Shown: positions 47,472 to 57,077, counted from the stretch's first letter. The stretch: 64,000 nt of DNA from Algoriphagus marinus (GCF_001936475.1 NZ_MSPQ01000016.1:1-64000), one strand, 5' to 3'. Notes: generated by a model from the letters alone, not told the origin. A program made the numbers and translations.

Positions 47472-48266
47472 TTACTTCGATTGCTCATAATATTGCATCG
47501 CTTTTGGCATTTGCTGATTCAATTTTTCAATTCTGGATTCTGGACCAGGGTGAGTGGAAAGAAATTCAGGGGGCGAACCTCCCCCAACTGCGGACATTCT
47601 TTCCCAAAATATAGGTGCTTGTCGAGGGTCGTATCCTGCTACAGCCATAAAAACCAAACCTAATTCATCTGCTTCTAATTCATGTTTTCGTGAAAAACTA
47701 AGCATCCCCAATTCACTTCCAATACCTACTGATTGAAGGAATATAGCTTGAGTCAATGTTGGGTTCTGACCTATTGCTGAGGAGAGCATACTCATTCCAA
47801 AGTTTGCGGCCAGACCATTAGACATTCGTTCTCTGGAGTGTGATGCTACCGCGTGAGCGATTTCATGTCCCATTACAACTGCAATCCCTGTATCATCCTG
47901 CGTAATAGGCATAATACCCGTGTAGAATGCAACTTTCCCACCTGGCATACACCATGCATTGACTTGGTCACTTTGAATCAAGTTGAATTGCCAATCAAAT
48001 GATGCAGCAACTTCCGGATAGCCTTCCTGAATCAAAAACTTCTCTACTGCAGCGGCCATTCGCTTTCCTACACGGACAACAGCTTGACCTTGAGCAGTAT
48101 TAGTGACGACTTTTTCTTCTTTTAGCACTTGACTGTATTGTTCATTGACTAAAGGCATAATCTCTGCATCTGAGACAGCATCCAATCTAGATCTTCCAGT
48201 AAAAGGAACTTTGGAGCATGCATAAAGCAGAAAACCTAAAACAATAAAAGTAATTATCTTTTTCAT
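47472..48266 (-). CDS. M48-family metallopeptidase lipoprotein
   Basis: The 264-aa protein has a lipobox (LLYAC, C17) and a catalytic M48 domain with HEIAH (134-138) and third ligand in the segment ELEADELG (Glu). It should be a membrane-anchored zinc peptidase in the periplasm, similar in layout to the LoiP/YcaL branch involved in outer-membrane protein quality control. It has no TPR tail, unlike BepA. Confidence 0.92.
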   Translation of the reverse strand: MKKIITFIVLGFLLYACSKVPFTGRSRLDAVSDAEIMPLVNEQYSQVLKEEKVVTNTAQGQAVVRVGKRMAAAVEKFLIQEGYPEVAASFDWQFNLIQSDQVNAWCMPGGKVAFYTGIMPITQDDTGIAVVMGHEIAHAVASHSRERMSNGLAANFGMSMLSSAIGQNPTLTQAIFLQSVGIGSELGMLSFSRKHELEADELGLVFMAVAGYDPRQAPIFWERMSAVGGGSPPEFLSTHPGPESRIEKLNQQMPKAMQYYEQSK

Positions 48267-48336
48267 GGTGATTATTTTATAAAAGCAAGGTTCAAATTAA
48301 GTACCAGAATAATTTTTTATTTACTTTAAGGACAAA

Positions 48337-48852
48337 TTGAATTATATGGAAGCTCAAAAAACGCAAATCTCTTTAAATAGCCAAGCATTGGACTATCAAA
48401 AGAAAATGATTAATCCTCTCGTTTTTTGGTTTGCCATGCTTGCCAAACTTCCATCCGCGGTTTTTTGGAGAATCCGAATTAAAAGTATTTCCCCAGAAAA
48501 ATGTGAAGTAACCATACCCTATTTCTGGCGCTCCCAAAATCCTTTTAAATCTATTTATTTTGCGGCTATGGCAGGGGCAGCGGAACTCAGTACTGGCGCT
48601 CTTTGCCAATTGGCATTAGCAGGTAAAGGAAAGTTTTCAATGTTGGTGGTTGATTTTCGTGCTGAATATTTCAAAAAAGCGAATGAGAAGATCACGTTTA
48701 CCTGTAACCAAGGAATCGAATTGTTCGAACTCATCGATAGCATGGATATCAATGGAACAGAACAATTAATGTTGGTTTCAAGTGGTAAAAACCCGAAAGG
48801 AGAAGAAGTTGCCAGATTCTACGTAACCTGGTCTTTCAAGCGAAAAGCTTAA
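48337..48852 (+). CDS. DUF4442 hotdog-fold protein (thioesterase-like)
   Basis: The 171-aa cytoplasmic protein fits the DUF4442 family: a helical N-terminus, then RIKSISPEKCEVTIPYFWRSQNPFKSIYFAAMAGAAELSTGAL, followed by the hotdog beta-sheet. Members are predicted acyl-CoA thioesterases. Its last bases overlap the 3' end of the convergent gene by 4 bases. Confidence 0.85.
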   Translation: MNYMEAQKTQISLNSQALDYQKKMINPLVFWFAMLAKLPSAVFWRIRIKSISPEKCEVTIPYFWRSQNPFKSIYFAAMAGAAELSTGALCQLALAGKGKFSMLVVDFRAEYFKKANEKITFTCNQGIELFELIDSMDINGTEQLMLVSSGKNPKGEEVARFYVTWSFKRKA

Positions 48853-49580
48853 TAGATCCAGTCTTTTTCCCTGTCAATAAAGGAATTGAAGTGGGCATAA
48901 ACCCGATCCTTTGGCCAATCCAAAAATTCATGATGCACATTTCCTTCATTGTATCGAATTACGATTTTATCCCATTGAGCCCGATCTAGCTGATATTTGA
49001 CCATTAGGTTTCTCCTTATTGAATCTGATTCAATAATTGCATAATACCCTTCCCTCCTCCTATCCCATTCCTTCTTTTTTTCATATTCTCGGGCCTGTTT
49101 AGCCTTTTTTGTGAAATAAGAAATCGCTCCATAGACTGCAAAGCCTCCATTTGGGGAACCTGAAGGACCGGCTGTCACTTGTCCTTTGGGAGATTTTTCA
49201 ATTACTTCATTCGGATCGATTACCGTAAGCTTCCCATCTTTAAATCGAAAAGCATAAGGTTCTGATTTCACCTCAAAAGTGGGGAGAAATCTTGCGCGAT
49301 CCTGAATTTGAATTTGAAGGTAGCGGTCGTCTTTAAGTAGAATTTTTTGATCCAAAAAGCCCGGAAAGCTCACCAAAAGCGTATCTCCAGGCGTTGCTTT
49401 CAAATTAAAATAGCCTCGTTCGTTTGTAGAATCACTCGCTGTAGTACCCAAAACCGTGAGATAGACCCCTTCAAGGTATTTTTTATCATTTGAATCCAAT
49501 ACATTTCCCGAATAGGATAACTGCCCAAAAGCAAGACTAGCATGCAGTAAAAAGAAAAAGCCTAAAACCCATTTTTTCAT
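48849..49580 (-). CDS. Secreted carboxypeptidase-regulatory-like protein
   Basis: The 243-aa product has a signal peptide (cleaved near FGQ, 20) and an N-terminal carboxypeptidase-D-regulatory-like beta-sandwich (about 22-105: SGNVLDSNDKKYLEGVYLTVLG, GYFNLKATPGDTLLVSFPG). A long basic, helical tail without known domains follows. In Bacteroidota such proteins sit in the periplasm or outer membrane next to TonB-dependent receptors, but none is adjacent here. Confidence 0.75.
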   Translation of the reverse strand: MKKWVLGFFFLLHASLAFGQLSYSGNVLDSNDKKYLEGVYLTVLGTTASDSTNERGYFNLKATPGDTLLVSFPGFLDQKILLKDDRYLQIQIQDRARFLPTFEVKSEPYAFRFKDGKLTVIDPNEVIEKSPKGQVTAGPSGSPNGGFAVYGAISYFTKKAKQAREYEKKKEWDRRREGYYAIIESDSIRRNLMVKYQLDRAQWDKIVIRYNEGNVHHEFLDWPKDRVYAHFNSFIDREKDWIY

Positions 49581-49659
49581 CTATGCGAAAATTATGGGCT
49601 TTAGACTTTTAAAGGAAATAATATCAGTTAAAGAAACTTAATAGTCAGAATTGAGGGCA

Positions 49660-50319
49660 CTATTCTGTGATTTGAATCAACTTGTCAGTACCTAAAAACT
49701 CTGGAGTCTCGGTCCTATACCATGTTCGATTAGCTGGAATTTTCAACCCTTTAAATTCTATTAATCCATCTAAATAGATAATCTCTCCCTTTTGGTTAGG
49801 CTCATCTTGGTAGAATTTGTAAGCCTCCATTCTGAAACTTTCGGGATTTATGTAGAAATACCAAATGTCTTTTTCATAGGGCACCCGCACTACCAAGTAA
49901 CTATTACCGTTCAATTCTTCCCTTTTTACTTCCTGATCTATTTGTGTTGCTGGGTCTCTCAATTTCATAGGAAGGCCCCAAAGGTACGTGTAGTAATTAC
50001 GCATACGGATCGCTTGCTCATTATCTATTTCACCTTGAAAAACCTGGACTGAATCATTCCAAACAATATAATTCAAAGTAGTATTCCTGTAGACCATTTT
50101 GGAGAGATTATTCTCAAAACTGACGGAATAAGATCTGGATTCTCTTGGAGCAGGCAAACTATCTATGAATTTAAATGTGGCTTTTAGCTTAGGCCATAAT
50201 TGATTTGGATCATGAAATTCAATTGATTTTCGAATCAATTCGGGTCCTGACAATTGATCAGTTGGAGTCGAACAACTTAAAATAAAGGAGGTAATAAATA
50301 AAAGGTAGACTTTGTTCAT
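49660..50319 (-). CDS. Lipoprotein, DUF6503-like
   Basis: The frame is open to 50406, but the start at 50319 (MNKVYLLFITSFILSCS) is preferred: it gives a lipoprotein signal with Cys at about 16 and avoids running into the divergent gluQ start. The mature part (about 200 aa) is beta-rich (SYSVSFENNLSKMVY, DIWYFYINPESFRMEAYKFY) and resembles the LolA-like DUF6503 group of Bacteroidota. Function unknown. Confidence 0.7.
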   Translation of the reverse strand: MNKVYLLFITSFILSCSTPTDQLSGPELIRKSIEFHDPNQLWPKLKATFKFIDSLPAPRESRSYSVSFENNLSKMVYRNTTLNYIVWNDSVQVFQGEIDNEQAIRMRNYYTYLWGLPMKLRDPATQIDQEVKREELNGNSYLVVRVPYEKDIWYFYINPESFRMEAYKFYQDEPNQKGEIIYLDGLIEFKGLKIPANRTWYRTETPEFLGTDKLIQITE

Positions 50320-50355
50320 GGTTCTTATTTTCCTGAATCTAACTATTTTCGAGAA

Positions 50356-51243
50356 ATGAATTTCAATCTCACTCGCTTTGCTCCGACCCCCAGCGGCTTT
50401 CTTCACTTAGGGAATCTGTATTCTTTTTTGGCAACCAAAGTATTAGCAGAAAAGCATGGTGCTAAAATCCTCTTAAGAATTGATGATTTGGATCAGGAGC
50501 GCTATCGAGAAGAATATGTCCATGATATTTTTGAAACCTTGGATTTCTTGGAGCTTGAATATGATTTGGGTCCCAGAAATTTAAAAGAATTTGAGGTTAA
50601 CTGGTCGCAAAAACACCGGATTTCGCTTTATCAAGACGCGCTTGAAGAAATACGAGAGAAAAAACTCGTATTCGCTTGTGATTGCTCCCGGAAAAAAATC
50701 CATGAGATGGATTCAAGTGGTTATTACTTGGGACATTGCCAAGACCGTCGAATACCTTTAGATCGAAAAGAAGTTACCTGGAGATACAATGCATTAGAAA
50801 CAGATTTTGTTTCACTCAAATCCTATCCAAATCAACTTGATAATTCATTGATATTACCTCCTGATATTGCTTTTTTTATTCTTCGAAAGAAAGATCTTCA
50901 ACCGACCTACCAATTGACTTCTTTGATTGATGATCTTCATTTTGGGGTGAATCTGGTTGTAAGAGGACAAGATCTTTACAGTTCTACCCTTGCACAACTT
51001 GCCCTCGCAGAAAAGCTTTCAAAATCTAAGTTTTTAGATACTACTTTTTATCATCATCAGCTGCTGAAAGGTCCAAAAAAGAAAAAACTTTCAAAATCCG
51101 AAGGAGCAGCAGCAATCCAAACGCTCAGAAAAGCCGGCAAAAAACCAGCGGACATATATTTACTATTGGGGGAATACGTAGGCGAGCAATCTATTAAGGA
51201 CTACCCAACCTTCCGGAATTATTTCATGAATAGGATAAAATAA
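50356..51243 (+). CDS. gluQ: Glutamyl-Q tRNA(Asp) synthetase
   Basis: The 295-aa class I synthetase-like protein has the HIGH-like TPSGFLHLGN (11-20), the class signature KLSKS near the C-terminus and a zinc-binding C-x-C...Y...C set (CDCSRKKIHE, YYLGHC). It lacks the anticodon-binding domain, as expected for GluQ-RS, which attaches glutamate to queuosine-34 of tRNA-Asp. The ATG is 36 bases from the start of the divergent lipoprotein gene. Confidence 0.9.
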   Translation: MNFNLTRFAPTPSGFLHLGNLYSFLATKVLAEKHGAKILLRIDDLDQERYREEYVHDIFETLDFLELEYDLGPRNLKEFEVNWSQKHRISLYQDALEEIREKKLVFACDCSRKKIHEMDSSGYYLGHCQDRRIPLDRKEVTWRYNALETDFVSLKSYPNQLDNSLILPPDIAFFILRKKDLQPTYQLTSLIDDLHFGVNLVVRGQDLYSSTLAQLALAEKLSKSKFLDTTFYHHQLLKGPKKKKLSKSEGAAAIQTLRKAGKKPADIYLLLGEYVGEQSIKDYPTFRNYFMNRIK

Positions 51244-51276
51244 AAAGAGCCAAGGATGTAAATTGTCCCTGGCTCT
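51238..51276 (-). terminator. Terminator of the S10 carboxypeptidase gene
   Basis: On the minus strand AGAGCCA...GGA...TCC...TGGCTCT forms a hairpin with one mismatch, followed by TTTTTATTTT. The T-run coincides with the last codons of gluQ on the other strand; the plus strand lacks a T-run after the stem. Confidence 0.75.
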
Positions 51277-51307
51277 CAAATATCTAGGTTCTTCTTGCTA
51301 CTTAATT

Positions 51308-52786
51308 CTAATACTTTGCAGGCATTCCAGGAGCAACTTTTGAATTCTCTATAAATTGCCGGATATCCTCATTGGAAGTAGCCAAATCCTCAGCTCTTAA
51401 GTACATCATATGTCCGCTTCGATAGCCTTTAAAGTAGGTCCGATCTTTCATTTTTCCAGTAGGATCTATGTGCTGAAGGCTATATTTCGCATTGAAAAAA
51501 TCAGTTCCTCCGTCAAAATATCCCGACTGAACCATCAAATGTAAATATGGATTTTGACGCATAGCAGTTCCCAAGTCGTATCCAGTAGTTTCATTGGATC
51601 GATCCCAAGGAGAAACTGGACCAAATAAATTGTAAGTCAAATCTGTATCAAACTTCAAGGTGTTTTTAGCATAAATATTAAAAGCTGGGGCAAAAGCATG
51701 ATTCCAGGATGTAAGTGCTGGATCAAAATCATATCGATCTCCCGCATCCATTCGATCGATTCCACGATATCTAGAATCAAGTCGACCTACGGTCAATCCA
51801 TCTTTGCGAAGCAATTCCTTCCAGAAGAAACTGGTAGGAACCATCAAGTTATGTGATAAAATTGCTTCTTTACTTATCCCTGAGTAGCGGGACATTTTTG
51901 CAGCGATGGCATCTCGATCAGAATCCGAAAGACTTCCACCCTTTACCATAGCAGGAAGTAATTCATCGACAGCAAAGGCTTCAGCCTCCGGCAAAATCTG
52001 ATCTAAATCTTTGCTTTGAAGATCAGATGGCAATTGCTTATGATACCAAGCCGTAGCAGTATAATAAGGAAGATAGTTTGCCATTTTCACAGGACCATCA
52101 CGGTCAATTCCCATATCGGTAGGAGAAACAAGAATTACTCCGTTGAAATACATCCAATGTCCATTCTGAAGTTGGGAAACCAAACCAGCTACCCTGGTGG
52201 TACCATAGCTTTCACCAATCAAATACTTTGGGGAAGCCCAGCGGTTTTGGCGAGTCACAAAAGTATTCACCCAATCTGCGAGATATTTGATGTCAGGATT
52301 GATTCCAAAAAAAGTCGATCTTGGAACTTCCGGGTCCACGATTCTAGAATAGCCGGTATTTACCGGATCGACATAGACAATATCGGCAACGTCCAAGATG
52401 GAATGGGGATTGGATTTGGTACCATAAGGCTGTACTGGATAGCCTTCATCGTCGATTTTCAGGACAACAGGTCCTGTGTAGGCCAAATGCATCCAAATCG
52501 AAGCGGATCCAGGTCCACCATTGAACGAAATCACTAAAGGTCGAGTCGTTTTGTCGCTGATATCAGTACGCTCATAAAAGGTATAAAAAAGAGAAGCGAT
52601 TGGTTTTCCTGCCTCGTTCCACACAGGTTGAGTTCCGGCAGTGGCTTTGTATGGGACTTTTTTACCCTTGATCGTGGTCTCATGGGTAGTTTCTACTTTG
52701 GATTCTATCTCGATTTGTCGCTCAGTCTGTGCAAAGGCAATGCTTATGCTCAAAAAGAATAGAAATGCAATATTTAGTTTTTTCAT
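51308..52786 (-). CDS. Secreted serine carboxypeptidase-like protein (S10)
   Basis: The start at 52786 (MKKLNIAFLFFLSISIAFAQ) gives a normal signal peptide; the longer frame to 52855 adds an unsupported N-terminus. The 492-aa product has the S10 hallmarks NGGPGSASIWMHL (oxyanion), GESYGTTR (nucleophile Ser), a late acid near VQSGYFDGGTDF and a C-terminal His in YRSGHMMY. Periplasmic carboxypeptidase activity is expected. It follows the K+ channel gene after 75 bases. Confidence 0.92.
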   Translation of the reverse strand: MKKLNIAFLFFLSISIAFAQTERQIEIESKVETTHETTIKGKKVPYKATAGTQPVWNEAGKPIASLFYTFYERTDISDKTTRPLVISFNGGPGSASIWMHLAYTGPVVLKIDDEGYPVQPYGTKSNPHSILDVADIVYVDPVNTGYSRIVDPEVPRSTFFGINPDIKYLADWVNTFVTRQNRWASPKYLIGESYGTTRVAGLVSQLQNGHWMYFNGVILVSPTDMGIDRDGPVKMANYLPYYTATAWYHKQLPSDLQSKDLDQILPEAEAFAVDELLPAMVKGGSLSDSDRDAIAAKMSRYSGISKEAILSHNLMVPTSFFWKELLRKDGLTVGRLDSRYRGIDRMDAGDRYDFDPALTSWNHAFAPAFNIYAKNTLKFDTDLTYNLFGPVSPWDRSNETTGYDLGTAMRQNPYLHLMVQSGYFDGGTDFFNAKYSLQHIDPTGKMKDRTYFKGYRSGHMMYLRAEDLATSNEDIRQFIENSKVAPGMPAKY

Positions 52787-52861
52787 GGTTGTTTGGTTTA
52801 TTCTTATGTTGAAATCTACGAGCCATTGGGAAAATCTAAACTTAGATTTACACAAATGGAA

Positions 52862-53578
52862 TTAGGGTGTTTTTTGCCCATGTCCACTAGACGCCACAAG
52901 TTTAGCGATTACCACTGCAGGATATAAAATGCCAATAGTCGAAAGGAAAACAGAGAGCATTTTGGCCATGATTTGGACAGGATATAAATCCCCGAAGCCA
53001 ACCGTGGTAAGTGATACTAAACTAAAATAAATGTAATAGGCATAATCTTCATCTAAACCAGCCAAATTTGGTCCTCCGGAAATACTTGAACCAGTCATTA
53101 AATGAATGATCTCAAAAACAAAAGCTCCCAGAATAGCCACAAGCAGATAGACATTTATAGCTCCAATTACACGATAAACGTTTACTTCAAAATCCCGAAA
53201 TAAGAGCCTGATATTCAGAAATATAAAAACAATCATATTTAAAATTCCTACTATCCGTTCTGATAAATAGAATTCAAAATCCCAATCTGAAAATCTTAAA
53301 ATTCTAAGTGCGAGCTGTGCAAAGAAAAGTGCAGAGGTAATTAAGATAAATGAATTGTTTTTGGAGGACCAAATACCTGTGAAAAACAGGAAAAGGAAAA
53401 CAGTATTCACGAAAATTGAATGAACGTGACCGTATTCAATTAGAATCGGAAGTACAAAAACTGTGAAAATCAAAAGCAATAAAAGCACTCCAAAGCTGGC
53501 GTCGGTCAACCAATAATTGGTAAAGTTGCGGAATGCATATTTAATTTTTCTTCGCTTATTTAAGAGTGGTTCTACCAT
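52862..53578 (-). CDS. Potassium channel family protein
   Basis: The 238-aa inner-membrane protein has about six hydrophobic spans, a pore loop with the selectivity filter TTVGFGD (around residue 200) and no cytoplasmic RCK domain. Ion_trans_2-type K+ channels of this size are common. It is the last gene of the DinB-PhzF-channel series, 9 bases after phzF. Confidence 0.9.
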   Translation of the reverse strand: MVEPLLNKRRKIKYAFRNFTNYWLTDASFGVLLLLLIFTVFVLPILIEYGHVHSIFVNTVFLFLFFTGIWSSKNNSFILITSALFFAQLALRILRFSDWDFEFYLSERIVGILNMIVFIFLNIRLLFRDFEVNVYRVIGAINVYLLVAILGAFVFEIIHLMTGSSISGGPNLAGLDEDYAYYIYFSLVSLTTVGFGDLYPVQIMAKMLSVFLSTIGILYPAVVIAKLVASSGHGQKTP

Positions 53579-53587
53579 TTTCTTTTT

Positions 53588-54382
53588 CTAAAATTCAAGG
53601 CTTCCAGAAAGCACTTTTACCGCATTTCCTTTGAGAATTACTCGATCATCATGTTTTTCCAAATGGAGCTCTCCTCCTCTTTTGCTCGCTTGGTAAGCTT
53701 TCAATTGAAACTTTCCAGTATGTCGGCTCCAATAGTCCATCAATGCACAATGAGCAAAACCAGTAACAGGATCTTCAGGAACTCCCACATTTGGTCCAAA
53801 AAACCTACTGTAAATATCAAAAGAATCTTTTCCTGTTGCTGTGACAATTATCCCTTCCTCACTATTTTTTGCAATCAAATCAAAGTCAGGCTTTAGATTT
53901 TCCACCTCATCGGCACTTGCCAACTCGAAAATCCAATTTTTTCGCAATTGAGCCGATCTGAAAATCCTTTTGCCCATAAAGGATTCTTTAAAAAATGGAT
54001 GAATTTCCTCGAAAGTAGGAATCAAAGGGAAATCCATTTCCAATTGATCACCGGTTTTCTTTACAATCAATTCACCACTGAGCGTCTCAAATCGAATGGA
54101 ATGATCTGGTTGAGCCCAGCCGGATTCAAACATCCAAAATGCAGAAGCCAAAGTGGCATGACCACAAAGATCAATTTCTAGAGTCGGCGTAAACCATCTT
54201 AAACCAAAAACTCCGGGAGTTTCGGTACGTTTCACAAAGGCTGTCTCAGATAAATTCATTTCCATAGCTATGGATTGCATTTCTGACTTTGAAAGAGGAT
54301 TTTCCAAAAGACAGACAGCAGCTGGGTTTCCGGAAAAAGCTTTAGATGCAAAAGCATCAACGGTAGCAATTTGAATTTTCAT
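53588..54382 (-). CDS. PhzF-family isomerase/epimerase-like protein
   Basis: The start at 54382 (MKIQIATVDAFASKAFSGNPAAVC) matches the family N-terminus; the frame runs 20 codons further upstream into the DinB gene. The 264-aa protein has the two-fold PhzF repeat, the catalytic Glu in MNLSETAFV, WFTPTLEIDLCGHAT and GVPEDPVTGFAHCAL. It may isomerise a small metabolite by proton shift. The start is 2 bases after the DinB stop. Confidence 0.9.
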   Translation of the reverse strand: MKIQIATVDAFASKAFSGNPAAVCLLENPLSKSEMQSIAMEMNLSETAFVKRTETPGVFGLRWFTPTLEIDLCGHATLASAFWMFESGWAQPDHSIRFETLSGELIVKKTGDQLEMDFPLIPTFEEIHPFFKESFMGKRIFRSAQLRKNWIFELASADEVENLKPDFDLIAKNSEEGIIVTATGKDSFDIYSRFFGPNVGVPEDPVTGFAHCALMDYWSRHTGKFQLKAYQASKRGGELHLEKHDDRVILKGNAVKVLSGSLEF

Positions 54383-54384
54383 GA

Positions 54385-54900
54385 TCAATATCTTTCTTTT
54401 AAAATAGAAAAGTGATGCGCAAAGTGCCCGGGAATTATCCAAAACAATGCTCTTGGAGAAACTGAGTTTCCGCTTGCTGTACCCAAATTTGACAATGATT
54501 CTTCGGGAAGCGTTTTAATCAATGACAGCAAGGCAAGTCTTTGATTTTTAAAATCTTCCAACAAATCCTGAAAGTGCACTTGATTAAATTCTGCATTTGC
54601 CACATACTCGTCCTGCTCAAATCCTGGTAAAGGAGACTTTTCTCCCCTTGCAAAGCAAAGTGCTCTAAAAGTCATAATTCGTTCGGTATCTATAACATGC
54701 CCCAATACCTCTTTAGGAGTCCATTTTCCAGTTGCATACGCCTTATTAGCCCAATCCTCACCCTTTGTCTCAAACAGTGAAAAACAGGATTGAATTTGGG
54801 TCATCAGCTGTTCTTGATAGGGCTTAGTAGAATTTAATGCCAGATATCCATTGAAATAATTTGCGTATTCACCTTCTTTAGGCTGTTGGATGTTATTCAT
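54385..54900 (-). CDS. DinB-family four-helix protein
   Basis: The 171-aa protein fits the DinB/YfiT-like four-helix bundle with metal-binding histidines: His in LGHVIDTER and two in PGHFAHHF. Members often bind nickel or zinc and act as small thiol-dependent transferases. It is first in the DinB-PhzF-channel operon. Confidence 0.85.
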   Translation of the reverse strand: MNNIQQPKEGEYANYFNGYLALNSTKPYQEQLMTQIQSCFSLFETKGEDWANKAYATGKWTPKEVLGHVIDTERIMTFRALCFARGEKSPLPGFEQDEYVANAEFNQVHFQDLLEDFKNQRLALLSLIKTLPEESLSNLGTASGNSVSPRALFWIIPGHFAHHFSILKERY

Positions 54901-54968
54901 GTAAAATTTGATTTAGCTTTTGACTATATGCCATAAATTTAAGCCAATCGAATAAATCAGACCCTACG

Positions 54969-56315
54969 ATGTATAAAAAATTACTTACTCTTCTATTAGC
55001 GGTAGCATCGCCATCGCTTTTTGCGCAGACGATCACACAAAGAAATCCTGAGATTGCAAAATTAGTTTCTGAAGTATCTTCAGATTCGCTTGAAAACTAT
55101 GTAAGGACTTTAGCTTCATTCACCTCAAGACATACTTTGAATAGAGATGAAGAAAATGGAATGCCTGCTGCTCAGCGATATGTCCTGAATAAATTCAATG
55201 AATTTTCGAAGCAATCCGGCGGAAGAATGACAGCCGAAATCGAGAATTTCACTATTCCCGCTGATGGGCGTAGAATTACAGAAGATTCTCCTGCTGCAAA
55301 TGTAATTGCTACTTTGAAAGGCACTAATCCAGCTGACGACCGGATCTTTGTAATCTCGGGTCACATGGATTCCAGAAACAAAAATGTGATGGATGCTGAT
55401 GGCTTCGCCCCCGGAGCAAACGACGATGGAAGTGGCACTGCTGCTGTAATTGAATTAGCTAGAGTTTTAGCCAAAAAGGAATTTTCGGCTACCATCCTTT
55501 TTGTTGCTTTTACAGGTGAGGAAGAAGGACTTAAAGGCGCTACCTACTTAGCAGACAAAGCGAAAGAAATGGGTTGGAATATCGCCGGGGTATTGAATAA
55601 TGACATCATTGGAAATAGTAATTCATCAGAGACTTTGATAAGCGATAATCTCAAGATGCGGGTTTTCTCTGAAACAATCCCGGCTTTTGAAACAGAGCAA
55701 ATGTCAAGACAAAGAGCTTACACCAACGCAGAAAATGACAGTAAATCACGCCAACTGGCCAGATACATCAAGGAAGTAGGCGAGCGATATGTAGATCAAT
55801 TCGAAGTAAAATTAATCTATCGAAGCGATCGATTCCTTAGAGGCGGAGATCAAACTGCATTTGCCAGAAACGGCTTTACTGCAGTGAGAATGTCTGAAAT
55901 GAATGAGAATTTTTACCACCAACACGAAAATGTTCGGGTAGAAAACGGAATTCAGTACGGGGACTTACCAGAATTCATGGATTTTGAATATTTAAGAAAA
56001 GTGTCAGCAGTAAACTTGGCTTCTTTAAGTTCTTTGGCAAATTCTGCAGGAATACCTGAGGAAGTTCAGATTGACGTACGAGGATTAACAAACAAGTCTA
56101 TTTTGCTTTGGAAAGCACCTAAAGTAGGAAAAGTAAAAGGGTACTACGTGCTTATGCGTGAAACCTCTTCTTCGATGTGGGAACGAAAGTTTTTCACTAC
56201 CGAAACTACTTTGACACTTCCTTATTCAAAAGACAATTATTTCTTTGCTGTACAGTCTGTGGCTGAAGACGGAGAAGAAAGTTTGGCAGTTTTCCCATCA
56301 CCCCTTTCGAGATAG
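54969..56315 (+). CDS. Secreted M28 peptidase with C-terminal Fn3-like domain
   Basis: The 448-aa protein has a signal peptide (cleaved near FAQ, 20) and a two-zinc M28 domain with SGHMDSRN, GANDDGSG, catalytic TGEEEG, a metal Asp in NNDIIG and late His in YHQHENV. A beta-sandwich tail (about 360-448) resembles fibronectin type III. It is distinct in layout from the M28 enzyme at 35405, which has a PA insert instead. It should act as an aminopeptidase outside the cytoplasm. Confidence 0.93.
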   Translation: MYKKLLTLLLAVASPSLFAQTITQRNPEIAKLVSEVSSDSLENYVRTLASFTSRHTLNRDEENGMPAAQRYVLNKFNEFSKQSGGRMTAEIENFTIPADGRRITEDSPAANVIATLKGTNPADDRIFVISGHMDSRNKNVMDADGFAPGANDDGSGTAAVIELARVLAKKEFSATILFVAFTGEEEGLKGATYLADKAKEMGWNIAGVLNNDIIGNSNSSETLISDNLKMRVFSETIPAFETEQMSRQRAYTNAENDSKSRQLARYIKEVGERYVDQFEVKLIYRSDRFLRGGDQTAFARNGFTAVRMSEMNENFYHQHENVRVENGIQYGDLPEFMDFEYLRKVSAVNLASLSSLANSAGIPEEVQIDVRGLTNKSILLWKAPKVGKVKGYYVLMRETSSSMWERKFFTTETTLTLPYSKDNYFFAVQSVAEDGEESLAVFPSPLSR

Positions 56316-56404
56316 GGTTTTAATTAAATCAATTCCAAATTGAATTAATTCAACCCAGTATGGAACCATAAGCTCTATATTTAGTTTTATAATATCGAAA
56401 TATT

Positions 56405-56508
56405 ATGAAATCGAGCATGTCGTAATTGACAAACAGAGGAAAGTACCGATAGTAATCGAGATCACATGCGAGATTCCATATGACCCACAAAAATCAAATT
56501 ATAAACAG
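56405..56508 (+). repeat. Leader repeat, copy C (upstream of ferritin)
   Basis: The copy starts ATGAAATCGAGCATGTCG, nearly identical to copy A, has ACATGCGAGATTCC as in copy B, and ends CAAAAATCAAATTATAAACAG before the ATG at 56509. The leading ATG opens only a 6-codon ORF. Confidence 0.75.
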
Positions 56509-57048
56509 ATGAAAGAAATCGTAACGCTACAGCGCTCTTTTTTAGAGGATACAGAAAAATTACTCAACCAACAAGTTGAAATGGAGGGAAAATCCTCCGC
56601 CTACTATTTGTCTATGGCTTCTTGGTGCCACATGATGGGTTATGAAAATGCATCCAAATATCTCTACACTCATGCTGATGAGGAGCGGATGCACATGATG
56701 AAAATATTTCATTACATCAACGAAGCAGGAGGTCATGCAATTCAGCCGGAGATAACAGGAATCAGACATAATTTTAATTCCCTGAGAGAGATCTTTGAAC
56801 TTATTCTAGAGCATGAGATCAAAGTGACTAAATCTATCAATAACATTGTGGACCACGCTTTCTCCGCAAAAGACTTTGCTACGTTCAGCTTTATGCAGTG
56901 GTATGTGACTGAGCAGCGTGAAGAAGAAACCATGTCCAGAAGGGCACTCGAACTATTCGAGATTATCGGTGAGGAAGGAATTGGTCTTTGGACTATCGAT
57001 CAGGAACTCGGAAAACTACATGCTGCGGCTGGAGCTGCAGAAGGTTAA
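56509..57048 (+). CDS. ftnA: Ferritin (non-haem, FtnA-like)
   Basis: The 179-aa protein forms the four-helix ferritin bundle with ferroxidase ligands in EMEGKSSAYYLSMASWC, ADEERMHMMKIFHYI, a Glu in LILEHEIK and YVTEQREEE. It stores iron as a 24-mer and oxidises Fe(II). It lacks haem-binding Met typical of bacterioferritin. The frame is open upstream but without a usable start codon, so 56509 is the start. It has its own terminator. Confidence 0.95.
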   Translation: MKEIVTLQRSFLEDTEKLLNQQVEMEGKSSAYYLSMASWCHMMGYENASKYLYTHADEERMHMMKIFHYINEAGGHAIQPEITGIRHNFNSLREIFELILEHEIKVTKSINNIVDHAFSAKDFATFSFMQWYVTEQREEETMSRRALELFEIIGEEGIGLWTIDQELGKLHAAAGAAEG

Positions 57049-57050
57049 TT

Positions 57051-57077
57051 GAAGCGGTCTAGGCCGCTTTTTTTTTG
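57051..57077 (+). terminator. Ferritin intrinsic terminator
   Basis: AAGCGG pairs with CCGCTT around TCTAGG, followed by a run of T, directly after the ferritin stop. Confidence 0.85.

Noticed and set aside
56315-56356. Long imperfect inverted repeat after the M28 gene as a terminator
   Set aside because: GGGTT...AACCC pairs well, but no T-run follows on the plus strand; left as an unassigned hairpin.
56344-56508. In-frame open extension upstream of ferritin through leader repeat C
   Set aside because: No ATG, GTG or TTG occurs in frame before 56509, and the sequence matches two other non-coding leader copies.
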